In this document: in pieces, positions 12,125 to 19,110 of the stretch
How the letters are laid out: each line of letters starts with the position of its first letter
Numbering within the stretch: the stretch's first letter is position 1
Assembly (NCBI GenBank): GCA_944322025.1
Contig: CALUOH010000009.1
Span: 62,001 to 126,000, forward strand
DNA: 64,000 nt
From: an uncultured Bacteroidales bacterium
Lineage (GTDB): Bacteria; Bacteroidota; Bacteroidia; Bacteroidales; Paludibacteraceae
Reading direction: 5' to 3'
The notes under the pieces: model-generated
Databases searched by the model: none
What the model saw: only the letters and a program-made list of their open reading frames with translations
What the model was told of the DNA's origin: nothing
Program-made: the position numbers and the translations under genes

Positions 12125-12313
12125 ATGGCAAAGAAAGCGAAAGAAGCAAGGGTCCAAGTAATTTTGGAGTGCACAGAGCACAAGGACAGCGGTATGCCCG
12201 GTACATCTCGTTATGTCACGACGAAGAACCGCAAGAATACTCCGCAGCGTCTGGAGTTGAAGAAATATAACCCGATACTCAGAAGAATGACTATTCACAA
12301 AGAAATAAAATAA
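12125..12313 (+). CDS. rpmG: 50S ribosomal protein L33
   Basis: A 62-aa L33 protein. [20 protein letters not shown] and the C-terminal [20 protein letters not shown] identify it. The usual zinc-binding CxxC pairs are absent (only one Cys), so it is a C-minus type. An AGGAGG-like ribosome binding site (tcaggaggaat) stands just upstream. It is the middle gene of the rpmB-rpmG-DUF4295 operon. Confidence 0.96.
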   Translation: MAKKAKEARVQVILECTEHKDSGMPGTSRYVTTKNRKNTPQRLELKKYNPILRRMTIHKEIK

Positions 12314-12321
12314 TATAGGCT

Positions 12322-12474
12322 ATGGCAAAGAAAGCGGTTGCAACTCTGCAAAAAGGTGAAGGTCGCGGATTCGCGAAAGTCATCAAGATGGTGAAGTCTC
12401 CGAAGACCGGGGCTTATGTCTTTCAGGAAGACATTGTTCCCAACGAGAAGGTGAAAGAGTACTTCGCGAAGTAA
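12322..12474 (+). CDS. DUF4295-type small basic protein
   Basis: A 50-aa basic protein beginning MAKKAVATLQKGEGRGFAKV and ending VPNEKVKEYFAK. This matches the short DUF4295 family that in Bacteroidetes is encoded directly after rpmG. It is probably a ribosome-associated accessory protein, judging only from this constant linkage and its Lys-rich composition. It starts 8 bases after the rpmG stop and ends just before a terminator, so it is the last gene of the ribosomal operon. Confidence 0.85.
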   Translation: MAKKAVATLQKGEGRGFAKVIKMVKSPKTGAYVFQEDIVPNEKVKEYFAK

Positions 12475-12501
12475 TGGTTTGAATATTATTCCCAATCATA
12501 T

Positions 12502-12539
12502 AAGAGGGTGTTGGCAGTGATGCCTGACATCCTCTTTTG
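12502..12539 (+). terminator. Intrinsic terminator after DUF4295 gene
   Basis: AAGAGG at 12502-12507 pairs with CCTCTT at 12531-12536, extended by an imperfect inner GGCA/TGCC stem, and is followed by TTTTG. It ends the rpmB operon. Confidence 0.7.
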
Positions 12540-12572
12540 TTATAAGCACATTGCGGCCTGCCCTTTTTTTGT

Positions 12573-13277
12573 ATGAAGATAGATTTGAAAGAGATTGACG
12601 TAATCGCGTTCGATGCCGATGACACGCTGTGGGACAACGAGATATATTTCCGCGAGAGCGAAAGGGAGTTCTGCGCGCTGCTGGGCAGCTATGCGTGTGA
12701 GGAGGAGGTGATGCGGGTGCTCTATGAGGTGGAGGAGGCCAATATACCGTTGTTCGGTTATGGGGTCAAGAGTTTTGCTATGAGCATGCTGGAGAGTGCG
12801 GGGAGACTGACGCGGGAGAGTGCGCCGTACCCGCTGGTGAAGGCTGTGATGGGGATAGCCCGCGGTCAGCTAATGCGCCCGGTGACGATTATTGACGGGG
12901 TGCAGGAGGTGCTGGAAAGCCTCTATGGCCGCTGCCGCCTTGCCCTGGCGACGAAGGGCGACATAACAGATCAGAGGCGCAAGGTGCGTCTGTCGGGGCT
13001 GGAGCATTATTTTGACCATGTGGAGATAATGAACGAGAAGAGGGAGGAGGATTATGCGCGCATGGTCAAGGTGTTGCGTTGCAGGGCAGACCGTCTGCTG
13101 ATGGTGGGCAATTCGCTCAGGTCGGATATATTGCCCGTTCTCGGGCTGGGAGGCTACGGGATACATATACCATATCATACCACATGGATGCATGAGGTGG
13201 TGGAAGGGGATGTCGCCCACGGGCGTTTCTGCGAACTGAATAGTATAAGGGAGTTGGTTGGACTGTTTAATATATAG
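12573..13277 (+). CDS. HAD family hydrolase
   Basis: A 234-aa haloacid dehalogenase-superfamily hydrolase, probably a phosphatase of unknown substrate. Motif I is FDADDTLWDN, with nucleophile Asp14 and acid/base Asp16. Motif II is around ALATKGD and the motif III Lys lies in DQRRKVRLSGL. Motif IV is in MVGNSLRSDILPVLGLGGYG. An alpha-helical cap lies between motifs I and II. The gene follows the rpmB terminator and is followed after 4 bases by a lipoprotein gene, with which it is probably co-transcribed. No family-specific function can be read from the sequence. Confidence 0.88.
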   Translation: MKIDLKEIDVIAFDADDTLWDNEIYFRESEREFCALLGSYACEEEVMRVLYEVEEANIPLFGYGVKSFAMSMLESAGRLTRESAPYPLVKAVMGIARGQLMRPVTIIDGVQEVLESLYGRCRLALATKGDITDQRRKVRLSGLEHYFDHVEIMNEKREEDYARMVKVLRCRADRLLMVGNSLRSDILPVLGLGGYGIHIPYHTTWMHEVVEGDVAHGRFCELNSIRELVGLFNI

Positions 13278-13281
13278 ATTT

Positions 13282-13659
13282 ATGAAGAGAGTAATATCGA
13301 TGCTTTTGCCGTTTATGTTTGTCGCGGCGGCACTCAGCTCATGTACGGGCGGCAAGACAGACGGAGGCAAGGAGAGCACAGAGAGCGGCGAGGCCGCGCC
13401 GGCATATACAAATGATGCGCATACGGCGCAGAACTCCCTCGACTGGGCGGGGGTGTATAAGAACGACACCATGACTGTGGAGCTTAACTCCGATTTGTCG
13501 TTCATGAGGAGTATGCCTACGGAGATACGCAAGGGATATTTCATGTGGGACACGGAGGGGAGCGTGATAGCCCTCGACAACGGTGACGGGGGGTATATGC
13601 TCTTAAAAGTGGAGGAGAACCGCCTCACGAACGGTGACCTTGTACTCGTGAAACAGTAG
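13282..13659 (+). CDS. Small lipoprotein with NlpE N-terminal-like domain
   Basis: A 125-aa predicted lipoprotein. The start at 13282 (MKRVISMLLPFMFVAAALSSC) gives a clean signal peptide and lipobox LSSC with Cys21. A low-complexity linker follows. The C-terminal part, DWAGVYKNDTMTVELNSDLSF followed by a GYFMWDTEGSVIALDNGDGG stretch, resembles the beta-barrel N-terminal domain of the copper-resistance/envelope-stress lipoprotein NlpE. The Cys pair of E. coli NlpE is not visible. It lies between the HAD gene and queA with short gaps of 4 and 16 bases. The family call is from pattern memory only; the metal role is not shown. Confidence 0.65.
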   Translation: MKRVISMLLPFMFVAAALSSCTGGKTDGGKESTESGEAAPAYTNDAHTAQNSLDWAGVYKNDTMTVELNSDLSFMRSMPTEIRKGYFMWDTEGSVIALDNGDGGYMLLKVEENRLTNGDLVLVKQ

Positions 13660-13675
13660 AGCGAACAGGCTTCTT

Positions 13676-14893
13676 ATGGATGTAAAGAAGATAAGGATAG
13701 ACGATTTCGACTATGCTCTTCCGGAGGGGCGCATAGCCAAGTATCCTCTCGAAGAGCGCGACCACTCGAAGCTGCTCGTATGGCGCGACGGGGATATCGA
13801 TGAGAGGCATTTCTATGACCTGCCCGACTGTCTCGACAGTGGAGACCTGTTGGTGTACAACAATACGAAGGTGATACAGGCGCGTCTGCATTTCCACAAG
13901 GAGAGCGGCGCGACGATAGAGATATTCTGTCTCGAACCGCACGACCCGGCGGACTATGAGCTTGTGTTCCAGACGTATAAGAGTTGTGTGTGGAAGTGCC
14001 TTGTAGGTAATCTGAAGAAATGGAAAGAGGGTGAGTTGAGTCAGATGCTGTGCATACGCAATATCATATTCGAGTTGACGGCAGAGAGGGTGTCGGCCGA
14101 CGAGGGTATGTCGCATCTGGTGCGTTTCTCGTGGGACAATGAGGAGATAACGTTTGCCGAGATACTCGCGCATTTCGGCGAACTGCCCATACCTCCGTAT
14201 CTGAACCGTCCGACCGAGGAGAAGGACAAGAGAACGTATCAGACGGTGTATTCCAAGATAGACGGCTCAGTGGCCGCTCCGACGGCGGGGCTGCATTTTA
14301 CGATGGATGTGCTCCGCTATCTGGCTCTCAAAGGCATAAGGGAGGACGAGGTGACGCTGCATGTGGGGGCGGGGACATTCCAGCCTGTCAAGGCGGAGGA
14401 GATAGGCGGACATCCGATGCACAGGGAGATTATATCGGTGTCGAAAGCTACTATCGCGGACATACTCCGCAGTAAGGGAAGGGTGGTGGCCGTAGGTACT
14501 ACATCTGTGCGGACGCTCGAGAGCCTGTATTATCTCGGCTGTCACATCATGGCCAATCCGGAAGCTCCCGACCTGATAGTGGGGCAGTGGGAGCCGTATT
14601 CGGGCGCGGAAAGCGACATTTCAACGGAGGAGGCTCTGGAAGCCATAGTGGAATACCTGACGCGCAACCATCTGCCGGCCATTGACGCGTCGACGCAGAT
14701 AATGATAGTGCCGGGTTTCGAGTTCCGCGTGGTGAACAAGATAATAACCAATTTCCATCAGCCGAAGAGCACGTTGCTGTTGCTTATCTCGGCGTTTGTC
14801 GGACTTGACAGGTGGAGGGCAATATATGATTATGCGCTGGAGCATGATTTCCGTTTCCTCTCATACGGCGACAGTTCTCTGCTCATACGGTGA
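13676..14893 (+). CDS. queA: S-adenosylmethionine:tRNA ribosyltransferase-isomerase (QueA, long form)
   Basis: QueA transfers the ribosyl moiety of SAM to 7-aminomethyl-7-deazaguanine in tRNA, a late queuosine step. The N-terminus (DFDYALPEGRIAKYPLEERD, then LLVYNNTKVIQARL) and the core motifs AAPTAGLHFT and LHVGAGTFQPV are diagnostic. At 405 aa it is longer than the common ~350-aa QueA; the extra length is in the central region after IEIFCLEP. Similar long QueA-like proteins occur in Bacteroidetes, so it could be a paralogue rather than the main enzyme. It ends at a terminator shared with the opposing panC-panD operon. Confidence 0.85.
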   Translation: MDVKKIRIDDFDYALPEGRIAKYPLEERDHSKLLVWRDGDIDERHFYDLPDCLDSGDLLVYNNTKVIQARLHFHKESGATIEIFCLEPHDPADYELVFQTYKSCVWKCLVGNLKKWKEGELSQMLCIRNIIFELTAERVSADEGMSHLVRFSWDNEEITFAEILAHFGELPIPPYLNRPTEEKDKRTYQTVYSKIDGSVAAPTAGLHFTMDVLRYLALKGIREDEVTLHVGAGTFQPVKAEEIGGHPMHREIISVSKATIADILRSKGRVVAVGTTSVRTLESLYYLGCHIMANPEAPDLIVGQWEPYSGAESDISTEEALEAIVEYLTRNHLPAIDASTQIMIVPGFEFRVVNKIITNFHQPKSTLLLLISAFVGLDRWRAIYDYALEHDFRFLSYGDSSLLIR

Positions 14894-14907
14894 GGAGAGA
14901 CGGGCAT

Positions 14908-14950
14908 AATAAAAGCGGCTATGAGCCTGAAGCTCATAGCCGCTTTTATT
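14908..14950. terminator. Bidirectional terminator between queA and panD
   Basis: A perfect inverted repeat: AATAAAAGCGGCTATGAGC at 14908-14926 and its complement at 14932-14950, with a 5-base loop and A/T tracts on both sides. It serves queA on the plus strand and panD on the minus strand. Confidence 0.92.
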
Positions 14951-14968
14951 ATGGAGTATAATCCCGTC

Positions 14969-15322
14969 CTATTTCAATAGGCGGTTGGTGGCCGTGTCGG
15001 GGAAGATGACAGAAGGAGAGAAGCAACGCGCCTCGTCCATCTCCATCCACGTGTATGCCATGATTATCACTATGTCGCCTACGGATACAAGGTGGGCAGC
15101 CGCGCCGTTGATACATATTACTCCGGAACCGCGCTCTCCCTTGATGACATAGGTCTCGAAGCGGTTGCCGTTGTTGTTGTCGACAATCTGCACTTTCTCT
15201 CCGGCGATGATGTTTGCCGCGTCCATGAGGTCTTCATCGATGGTGATGCTGCCGATGTAGTCGAGGCATGCCTCGGTCACTGTCACGCGGTGGATTTTGC
15301 TCTTTACGATGTTTACGTACAT
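14969..15322 (-). CDS. panD: Aspartate 1-decarboxylase proenzyme
   Basis: PanD makes beta-alanine from aspartate for pantothenate and CoA synthesis. The 117-aa proenzyme has the self-cleavage site at Gly24-Ser25 in YIGSITID; Ser25 becomes the pyruvoyl cofactor. K7-S-K-I-H-R-V-T and the C-terminal GDIVIIMAY are typical. It is the second gene of a minus-strand operon, 15 bases after panC, so both halves of the beta-alanine to pantothenate branch are made together. Confidence 0.97.
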   Translation of the reverse strand: MYVNIVKSKIHRVTVTEACLDYIGSITIDEDLMDAANIIAGEKVQIVDNNNGNRFETYVIKGERGSGVICINGAAAHLVSVGDIVIIMAYTWMEMDEARCFSPSVIFPDTATNRLLK

Positions 15323-15337
15323 GAGAAACCTCCTATT

Positions 15338-16189
15338 CTATTTGTAGCGTATGTTGTCTATCAGCCTGATTTTACCGCAGTAGACTGTTATGCAGCCAAC
15401 GATATAGTCACTGTCGTCCCATTTGCTTATTTCTTGCAGTGTGGTGCCGTCGACGATGGAGAAGTACTCTACTTCCAGTCCCTCGTGGCGATTTATGGCC
15501 GCGATTACGGCGTCGTGGAGCTCCTGTACGGATGTTTCCAACGCGAACTGTGTGCTCTCTTTAAGTACGGCAGATATGTTTACCGCGAGTGTCCTTTGTT
15601 CGGGGGAGAGCAGCGCGTTGCGGCTTGACAGGGCGAGACCGCTCTCCTCGCGCACTATGGGGCAGCCAACTATCTCCACACCGAAGTTCATCAGCTTTAC
15701 CATGCGCCTTATGATGGCCAGCTGCTGGAAATCCTTTTCTCCGAAGTAGGCCCGGTCGGGGGTGACGAGGGAGAAGAGCTTGCTGACTACCTGTACCACT
15801 CCGTTGAAGTGGCCGGGGCGGTATTTGCCCTCCATGACGGTGTCAAGGCCGCCGAAGTCGAACTGGAATGTGCTGTTCATCTCTTCGGCAGAATACATCT
15901 CTTCCGGAGCGGGGGCAAACGCTGCCGCACATCCAGCCTTTTCGAGCAGAGCCGCATCGGCCTCTATGTTACGCGGATAGCGTTCGAGGTCTCCTTTGTC
16001 GTTGAACTGAGTCGGATTGACGAAGACACTGACTATGCAGGCATCGTTTTCACTGACTGCGCGGCGCACGAGTTGCAGATGTCCGCCGTGCAGGGCACCC
16101 ATAGTGGGGACGAAACCTATCGTCTTACCCTCCTTTTTCAGGCTTTCGACGTACTGTCTGAGAGCCTGTTTGTCTGTGAATAAGTTCAT
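15338..16189 (-). CDS. panC: Pantothenate synthetase (pantoate-beta-alanine ligase)
   Basis: PanC joins pantoate and beta-alanine using ATP. The 283-aa protein starts at the ATG at 16187-16189 ([20 protein letters not shown]); the frame is open further upstream, but there it lacks family similarity and would cross the promoter. Visible motifs are the ATP-binding [19 protein letters not shown], and the later [10 protein letters not shown] and ALSSRN segments. Bacteroides often have a glycogen synthase divergent from panC; here the divergent side is a repeat-filled spacer and a glycosyltransferase. Confidence 0.97.
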   Translation of the reverse strand: MNLFTDKQALRQYVESLKKEGKTIGFVPTMGALHGGHLQLVRRAVSENDACIVSVFVNPTQFNDKGDLERYPRNIEADAALLEKAGCAAAFAPAPEEMYSAEEMNSTFQFDFGGLDTVMEGKYRPGHFNGVVQVVSKLFSLVTPDRAYFGEKDFQQLAIIRRMVKLMNFGVEIVGCPIVREESGLALSSRNALLSPEQRTLAVNISAVLKESTQFALETSVQELHDAVIAAINRHEGLEVEYFSIVDGTTLQEISKWDDSDYIVGCITVYCGKIRLIDNIRYK

Positions 16190-16215
16190 TGGTGTGTGAC
16201 TTTCAAAACGAAGTG

Positions 16216-16247
16216 CAAAATTACAATGAATTGTGGATAACGGCAAA
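16216..16247 (-). promoter_or_regulatory. Bacteroidetes-type promoter for panC-panD
   Basis: On the minus strand TTTG (16247-16244), a 20-base spacer and TAATTTTG (16223-16216) match the consensus. It lies 27 bases upstream of the panC start. Confidence 0.8.
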
Positions 16248-16390
16248 TGGTTTCGGGGTAAATGGCGGCCGGAGGGGTAGTTTATGCAAATGTTTTTCGC
16301 GGGGGAAGCACGGAGGGGCATGGGGCGGTGCAGGGCTGTTCCGGTTGTATGGTTGCTGAAGGGTAGGGTGAAGTCAGCTGATGGATAAGG

Positions 16391-16412
16391 CGAGAGTACG
16401 TGTTTTTAACCT
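16391..16412 (+). repeat. Dispersed repeat family A, copy A2
   Basis: An exact family core, CGAGAGTACGTGTTTTTAAC, followed by CT. It lies in the divergent spacer between panC and the glycosyltransferase, 65 bases before copy A3. Confidence 0.8.
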
Positions 16413-16476
16413 CAATTAGCATTCAGAGGGCGAGGGGCTATGGAGAGGCTCCGTAGGGTGTCCGTAGCTGTTCCGT

Positions 16477-16498
16477 CGAGAGTACGTCTTTTTAACTC
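16477..16498 (+). repeat. Dispersed repeat family A, copy A3
   Basis: The core reads CGAGAGTACGTCTTTTTAAC, one base different from the family core. Upstream it shares the longer flank GTAGGGTGTCCGTAGC with copy A4, showing that the repeat unit extends to about 60 bases. Confidence 0.8.
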
Positions 16499-16627
16499 CG
16501 GTTAACATAGGGGGCGGGAGGCAAGGAGGGGGAGTGCAGGGCAGGGAGAGGGCACGCGGCATGAGAACTGCCGGTTATGCTATGCTGAGTGATAATGAGG
16601 AGAGAGTGTGTTGCCAGTAAGGCCGAT

Positions 16628-16790
16628 TTTCGCTATCTTTGTGCTAACCGCACGAAGATAGGATACGTCTCGGCAGAGACAAATTAAGAACAAGTTCTCA
16701 TTTGTCTCTGCACTCGACTTTCGCTATCTTTGTGTGCTGATGCACACAAGACAGGAGGTGTTTCGGCAAGAGCTATTAATTTTGCCGCTG
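16628..16790 (+). repeat. Family B hairpin-promoter repeat, cluster B1 (two modules)
   Basis: Module 1 has hairpin 1 CTATCTTTGTGC (16633-16644)/GCACGAAGATAG (16650-16661). Its hairpin 2 has perfect 12-bp arms at 16673-16684 and 16700-16711 around GAACAAGTTC. It ends in TATCTTTG at 16725-16732. Module 2 starts on that same TATCTTTG with hairpin TTGTGTGC/GCACACAA (16730-16737/16742-16749), followed by CGGCAA/TTGCCG (16764-16769/16782-16787). The cluster lies directly upstream of the glycosyltransferase gene. Confidence 0.85.
16701..16732 (+). promoter_or_regulatory. Promoter carried by repeat B1
   Basis: TTTG at 16701-16704, a 20-base spacer and TATCTTTG at 16725-16732. The -33 lies inside the 3' arm of hairpin 2 and the -7 in the conserved 3' end of the module. 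It would drive the glycosyltransferase at 16814. Confidence 0.75.
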
Positions 16791-16813
16791 TCGGTGTTTT
16801 ATAAATCGGATTA

Positions 16814-17869
16814 ATGTTTACGGGAATGCGCAGGTTGTGCTATATTTCACATAATTACAGGGATACTTCAAGCGCGGGAGGGAAGGCCAAGAGCGATATG
16901 GAGTGTATATTGGCATCGCTGGGGGCTGTCAATATAGGTAACCGCCGTACGTGCTACCGCAACAAGGTGCTGCATTTTGCGGTTAACCTGTGTGGAATGG
17001 TGCGGGCTGTGCTGTCGGTGAGGCGGGGGGATATTGTCGTGTTGCAGTATCCGCTCAAGAAGTATTTTACGCTGGTGTGCCGTGTGGCGAGGACAAAGGG
17101 GGCGCAGACGGTGGTGCTGATACATGACCTCGGCTCGTTCCGCCGCCGTAAGCTGACTGTGGAGCAGGAGGTGCGCAGGCTGTCGCATGCCGACTGTCTG
17201 ATAGCACTGAACCCGTCGATGCGCGAATGGCTCAAAGAGAAGGGGTTGACGTGCCCTATCTGTGTGCTGGGTATCTGGGACTATCTGTCTCCGTCGGTTT
17301 ACAGGTCGGCAAGGGAGAAGGGTACGCCGCCGTCGCCGTATACCGTGGTTTATGCGGGCGGGCTTTCTCCGCGCAAGAACAGTTTCCTGATGGAGATGCC
17401 GGCGCATGCGCGGCATTACAGGATGGAGCTGTACGGTGATGCCCGTGAGGTTGAGCCGTATATCAAGTCGCCGAATATCAAGGCGTGCGGTTTTGTGGCT
17501 TCGGATGAGCTTATCGCGAGGGTGCAGGGGCATTTCGGGCTTGTGTGGGACGGCTCGTCGCTCGACGGGTGTGCGGGTCATTGGGGCGAGTATCTGCGTT
17601 ATAATAATCCGCATAAGACGTCGCTGTATATACGGTGCGGGCTGCCGGTAATCGTGTGGGGGGAGTCTGCCCTTGCGCCGTTCGTGAGGGAGAAGGGTGT
17701 GGGGCTGTGCATCGCGTCGCTGCGGGAGCTTGACACTCTGCTCCCGAGTATAGGCGCGGAGGAGTATGACACCATGAAGCGCAATGTGGAGGGGCTGTGC
17801 GCGAAGGTGGCTTCAGGAGAGTTTTTCAGGAGCGCGCTGAATGAGGCTATCGGGCTGCTGGGGATATAG
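16814..17869 (+). CDS. Glycosyltransferase, galactofuranosyltransferase-like
   Basis: A 351-aa cytoplasmic glycosyltransferase with two Rossmann-like halves. The N-terminal half has LCYISHNYRDTSSAGGKAKS and VVLIHDLGSFRR. The C-terminal half has VVYAGGLSPRKNS, GLVWDGSSLDGCAGHWGEYL, then NNPHKTSLYIRCGLPVIVW. This layout resembles bacterial galactofuranosyl- and beta-1,6-transferases of the GT4-like type, so transfer of a (furanosyl) sugar to a surface glycan is likely. Two in-frame ATGs exist; 16826 (MRRLCYISH) may be the true start. Expression is probably from the promoter in repeat B1. The gene stands alone between repeat clusters but near EPS genes. Confidence 0.75.
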   Translation: MFTGMRRLCYISHNYRDTSSAGGKAKSDMECILASLGAVNIGNRRTCYRNKVLHFAVNLCGMVRAVLSVRRGDIVVLQYPLKKYFTLVCRVARTKGAQTVVLIHDLGSFRRRKLTVEQEVRRLSHADCLIALNPSMREWLKEKGLTCPICVLGIWDYLSPSVYRSAREKGTPPSPYTVVYAGGLSPRKNSFLMEMPAHARHYRMELYGDAREVEPYIKSPNIKACGFVASDELIARVQGHFGLVWDGSSLDGCAGHWGEYLRYNNPHKTSLYIRCGLPVIVWGESALAPFVREKGVGLCIASLRELDTLLPSIGAEEYDTMKRNVEGLCAKVASGEFFRSALNEAIGLLGI

Positions 17870-17880
17870 AATAATATTTG

Positions 17881-18254
17881 TAACTTTGCTAACGCGAAGA
17901 GATGCGTCTCAACAAAAGCTGCCAAACAAGTTTGCCGCTTTTGCGCGCTCGACTTTCGCTATCTTTGTGTGCTGTCGCACACAAGATAGGATGCGGTTCG
18001 GCAAAGGCAATCAAACAAGTTTGTTGCCATTGCGCTCACCTTTCACTATCTTTGTAGAAGACAGGAGGCATCTCGGCAGTACTGTATTGTATACCAGACT
18101 GTCGTCGGTCATTACATTATGCTTTGCCATATCATGCCATTGTGCCGAGGCACATGTCCTGCTACGGCAAAGCATAATGTAATGCAAAAATGGCGTTTTG
18201 CATACAGCACTGCTCTCGATTTTCACTATCTTTGTCTCGAAGATAGTGATGCGG
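17881..18254 (+). repeat. Family B hairpin-promoter repeat, cluster B2 (three tandem modules)
   Basis: Three modules in tandem fill most of the 447-base spacer before the Nudix regulator. Module i starts at TAACTTTG (17881) and has a hairpin 2 with AAAAGC/GCTTTT arms around CAAAC-AA-GTTTG. It ends at TATCTTTG 17960-17967. Module ii has GGCAA/TTGCC arms around CAAAC-AA-GTTTG and ends at TATCTTTG 18047-18054. Module iii contains a large nested palindrome (19-bp perfect arms at 18110-18128 and 18166-18184) and ends at TATCTTTG 18227-18234. That is followed by the hairpin CACTATCTT/AAGATAGTG (18224-18232/18240-18248) and the conserved foot GATGCGG. Confidence 0.85.
18024..18054 (+). promoter_or_regulatory. 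Promoter carried by repeat B2, module ii
   Basis: TTG at 18024-18026, a 20-base spacer and TATCTTTG at 18047-18054. It could drive the Nudix-type regulator gene at 18317 through module iii. Confidence 0.7.
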
Positions 18255-18316
18255 TTGTGAAGGCGTTTTGCTATGCGCCATGATAATAGGGTATTCAGTT
18301 TTTAAGGTAAAAAGGT

Positions 18317-19024
18317 ATGGAATATAATCCGCAGATCTCTGTTGACTGTGTGGTATTCGGCTTTGACGGGGAGCGGCTCAAGGTGCTTCTTGTCGAGAGG
18401 GATACTGAGGAGACGGGCACGGACGGTACTGTGTACAACAACAGGAAGCTCCCCGGCAGTATCATACGTCAGGATGAGGATTTGGACAGTGCAGCGTATC
18501 GTATACTCGAAGAGTACACAGGTCTTACTAATATCTATCTGCATCAGTTTCAGGCGTTCGGGAAGCCGCAGCGCAGCAGTGCGGCGGATGAGCCGTGGCT
18601 GGAAAAGACCCACCGGCTGAAGATAAGCAGACTTATAACAGTGGCGTTCATTGCCCTGATAAAGCTCAATAATAAAGTGAAGCATGCATCGGGAAAGAAG
18701 ACTTCCGTGGTGTGGCTTAATATAGAGGATTATAAGAACGAGCGTCTGGCGTTTGACCATAAGGAGATTATAGAGGCGGGGCTTGAGAATATACGGCGTT
18801 CGTTGAAGTTTGAGCCGTGGCTGATGTTCGAGCTGCTGCCGAAGAAGTTTACAATGAGCCAGCTCCGCACATTGCATGATACTATTTATCAGACGCGTTC
18901 CGATGTGAGGAATTTCCAAAAGCGGGTGATGGCTATGGAGGGTATATCCGTGCTTGCGGAGACGGAGGTAGGAGTACCGCACAGAGCGGCGAGATATTTT
19001 ACTTATACCAAGCGCAGGCGTTGA
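18317..19024 (+). CDS. NrtR/AraR-type Nudix transcriptional regulator
   Basis: A 235-aa protein with an N-terminal Nudix fold (about residues 1-150) and a C-terminal winged-helix DNA-binding domain (about 160-235), the architecture of NrtR and of the Bacteroides arabinose repressor AraR. The Nudix box is degenerate: the catalytic REUxEE segment reads R62-I-L-E-E-Y67, replacing two of the glutamates. It should therefore bind rather than hydrolyse its ligand, perhaps a sugar or nucleotide sugar. No pentose or NAD genes are adjacent, so the regulon is unknown. The gene is preceded by the three-module B2 repeat and ends at a bidirectional terminator. Confidence 0.82.
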   Translation: MEYNPQISVDCVVFGFDGERLKVLLVERDTEETGTDGTVYNNRKLPGSIIRQDEDLDSAAYRILEEYTGLTNIYLHQFQAFGKPQRSSAADEPWLEKTHRLKISRLITVAFIALIKLNNKVKHASGKKTSVVWLNIEDYKNERLAFDHKEIIEAGLENIRRSLKFEPWLMFELLPKKFTMSQLRTLHDTIYQTRSDVRNFQKRVMAMEGISVLAETEVGVPHRAARYFTYTKRRR

Positions 19025-19038
19025 TGTCTTTTCCTGTA

Positions 19039-19090
19039 CCAAAAAAGGAGCGGGATGCGACCGACAGGTCGCATCCCGCTCCTTTTTTGG
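19039..19090. terminator. Bidirectional terminator between the Nudix regulator and wzc
   Basis: A perfect 24-bp inverted repeat runs from 19039 to 19090 with a 4-base loop. It is flanked by A6 and T6 tracts and serves both converging genes. Confidence 0.93.
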
Positions 19091-19110
19091 TGGTGTGCTA
19101 TGCCCGAGTT

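Noticed and set aside
16628-18254. CRISPR array
   Set aside because: Repeats are palindromic modules of variable size without regular spacers, and no cas genes are present.
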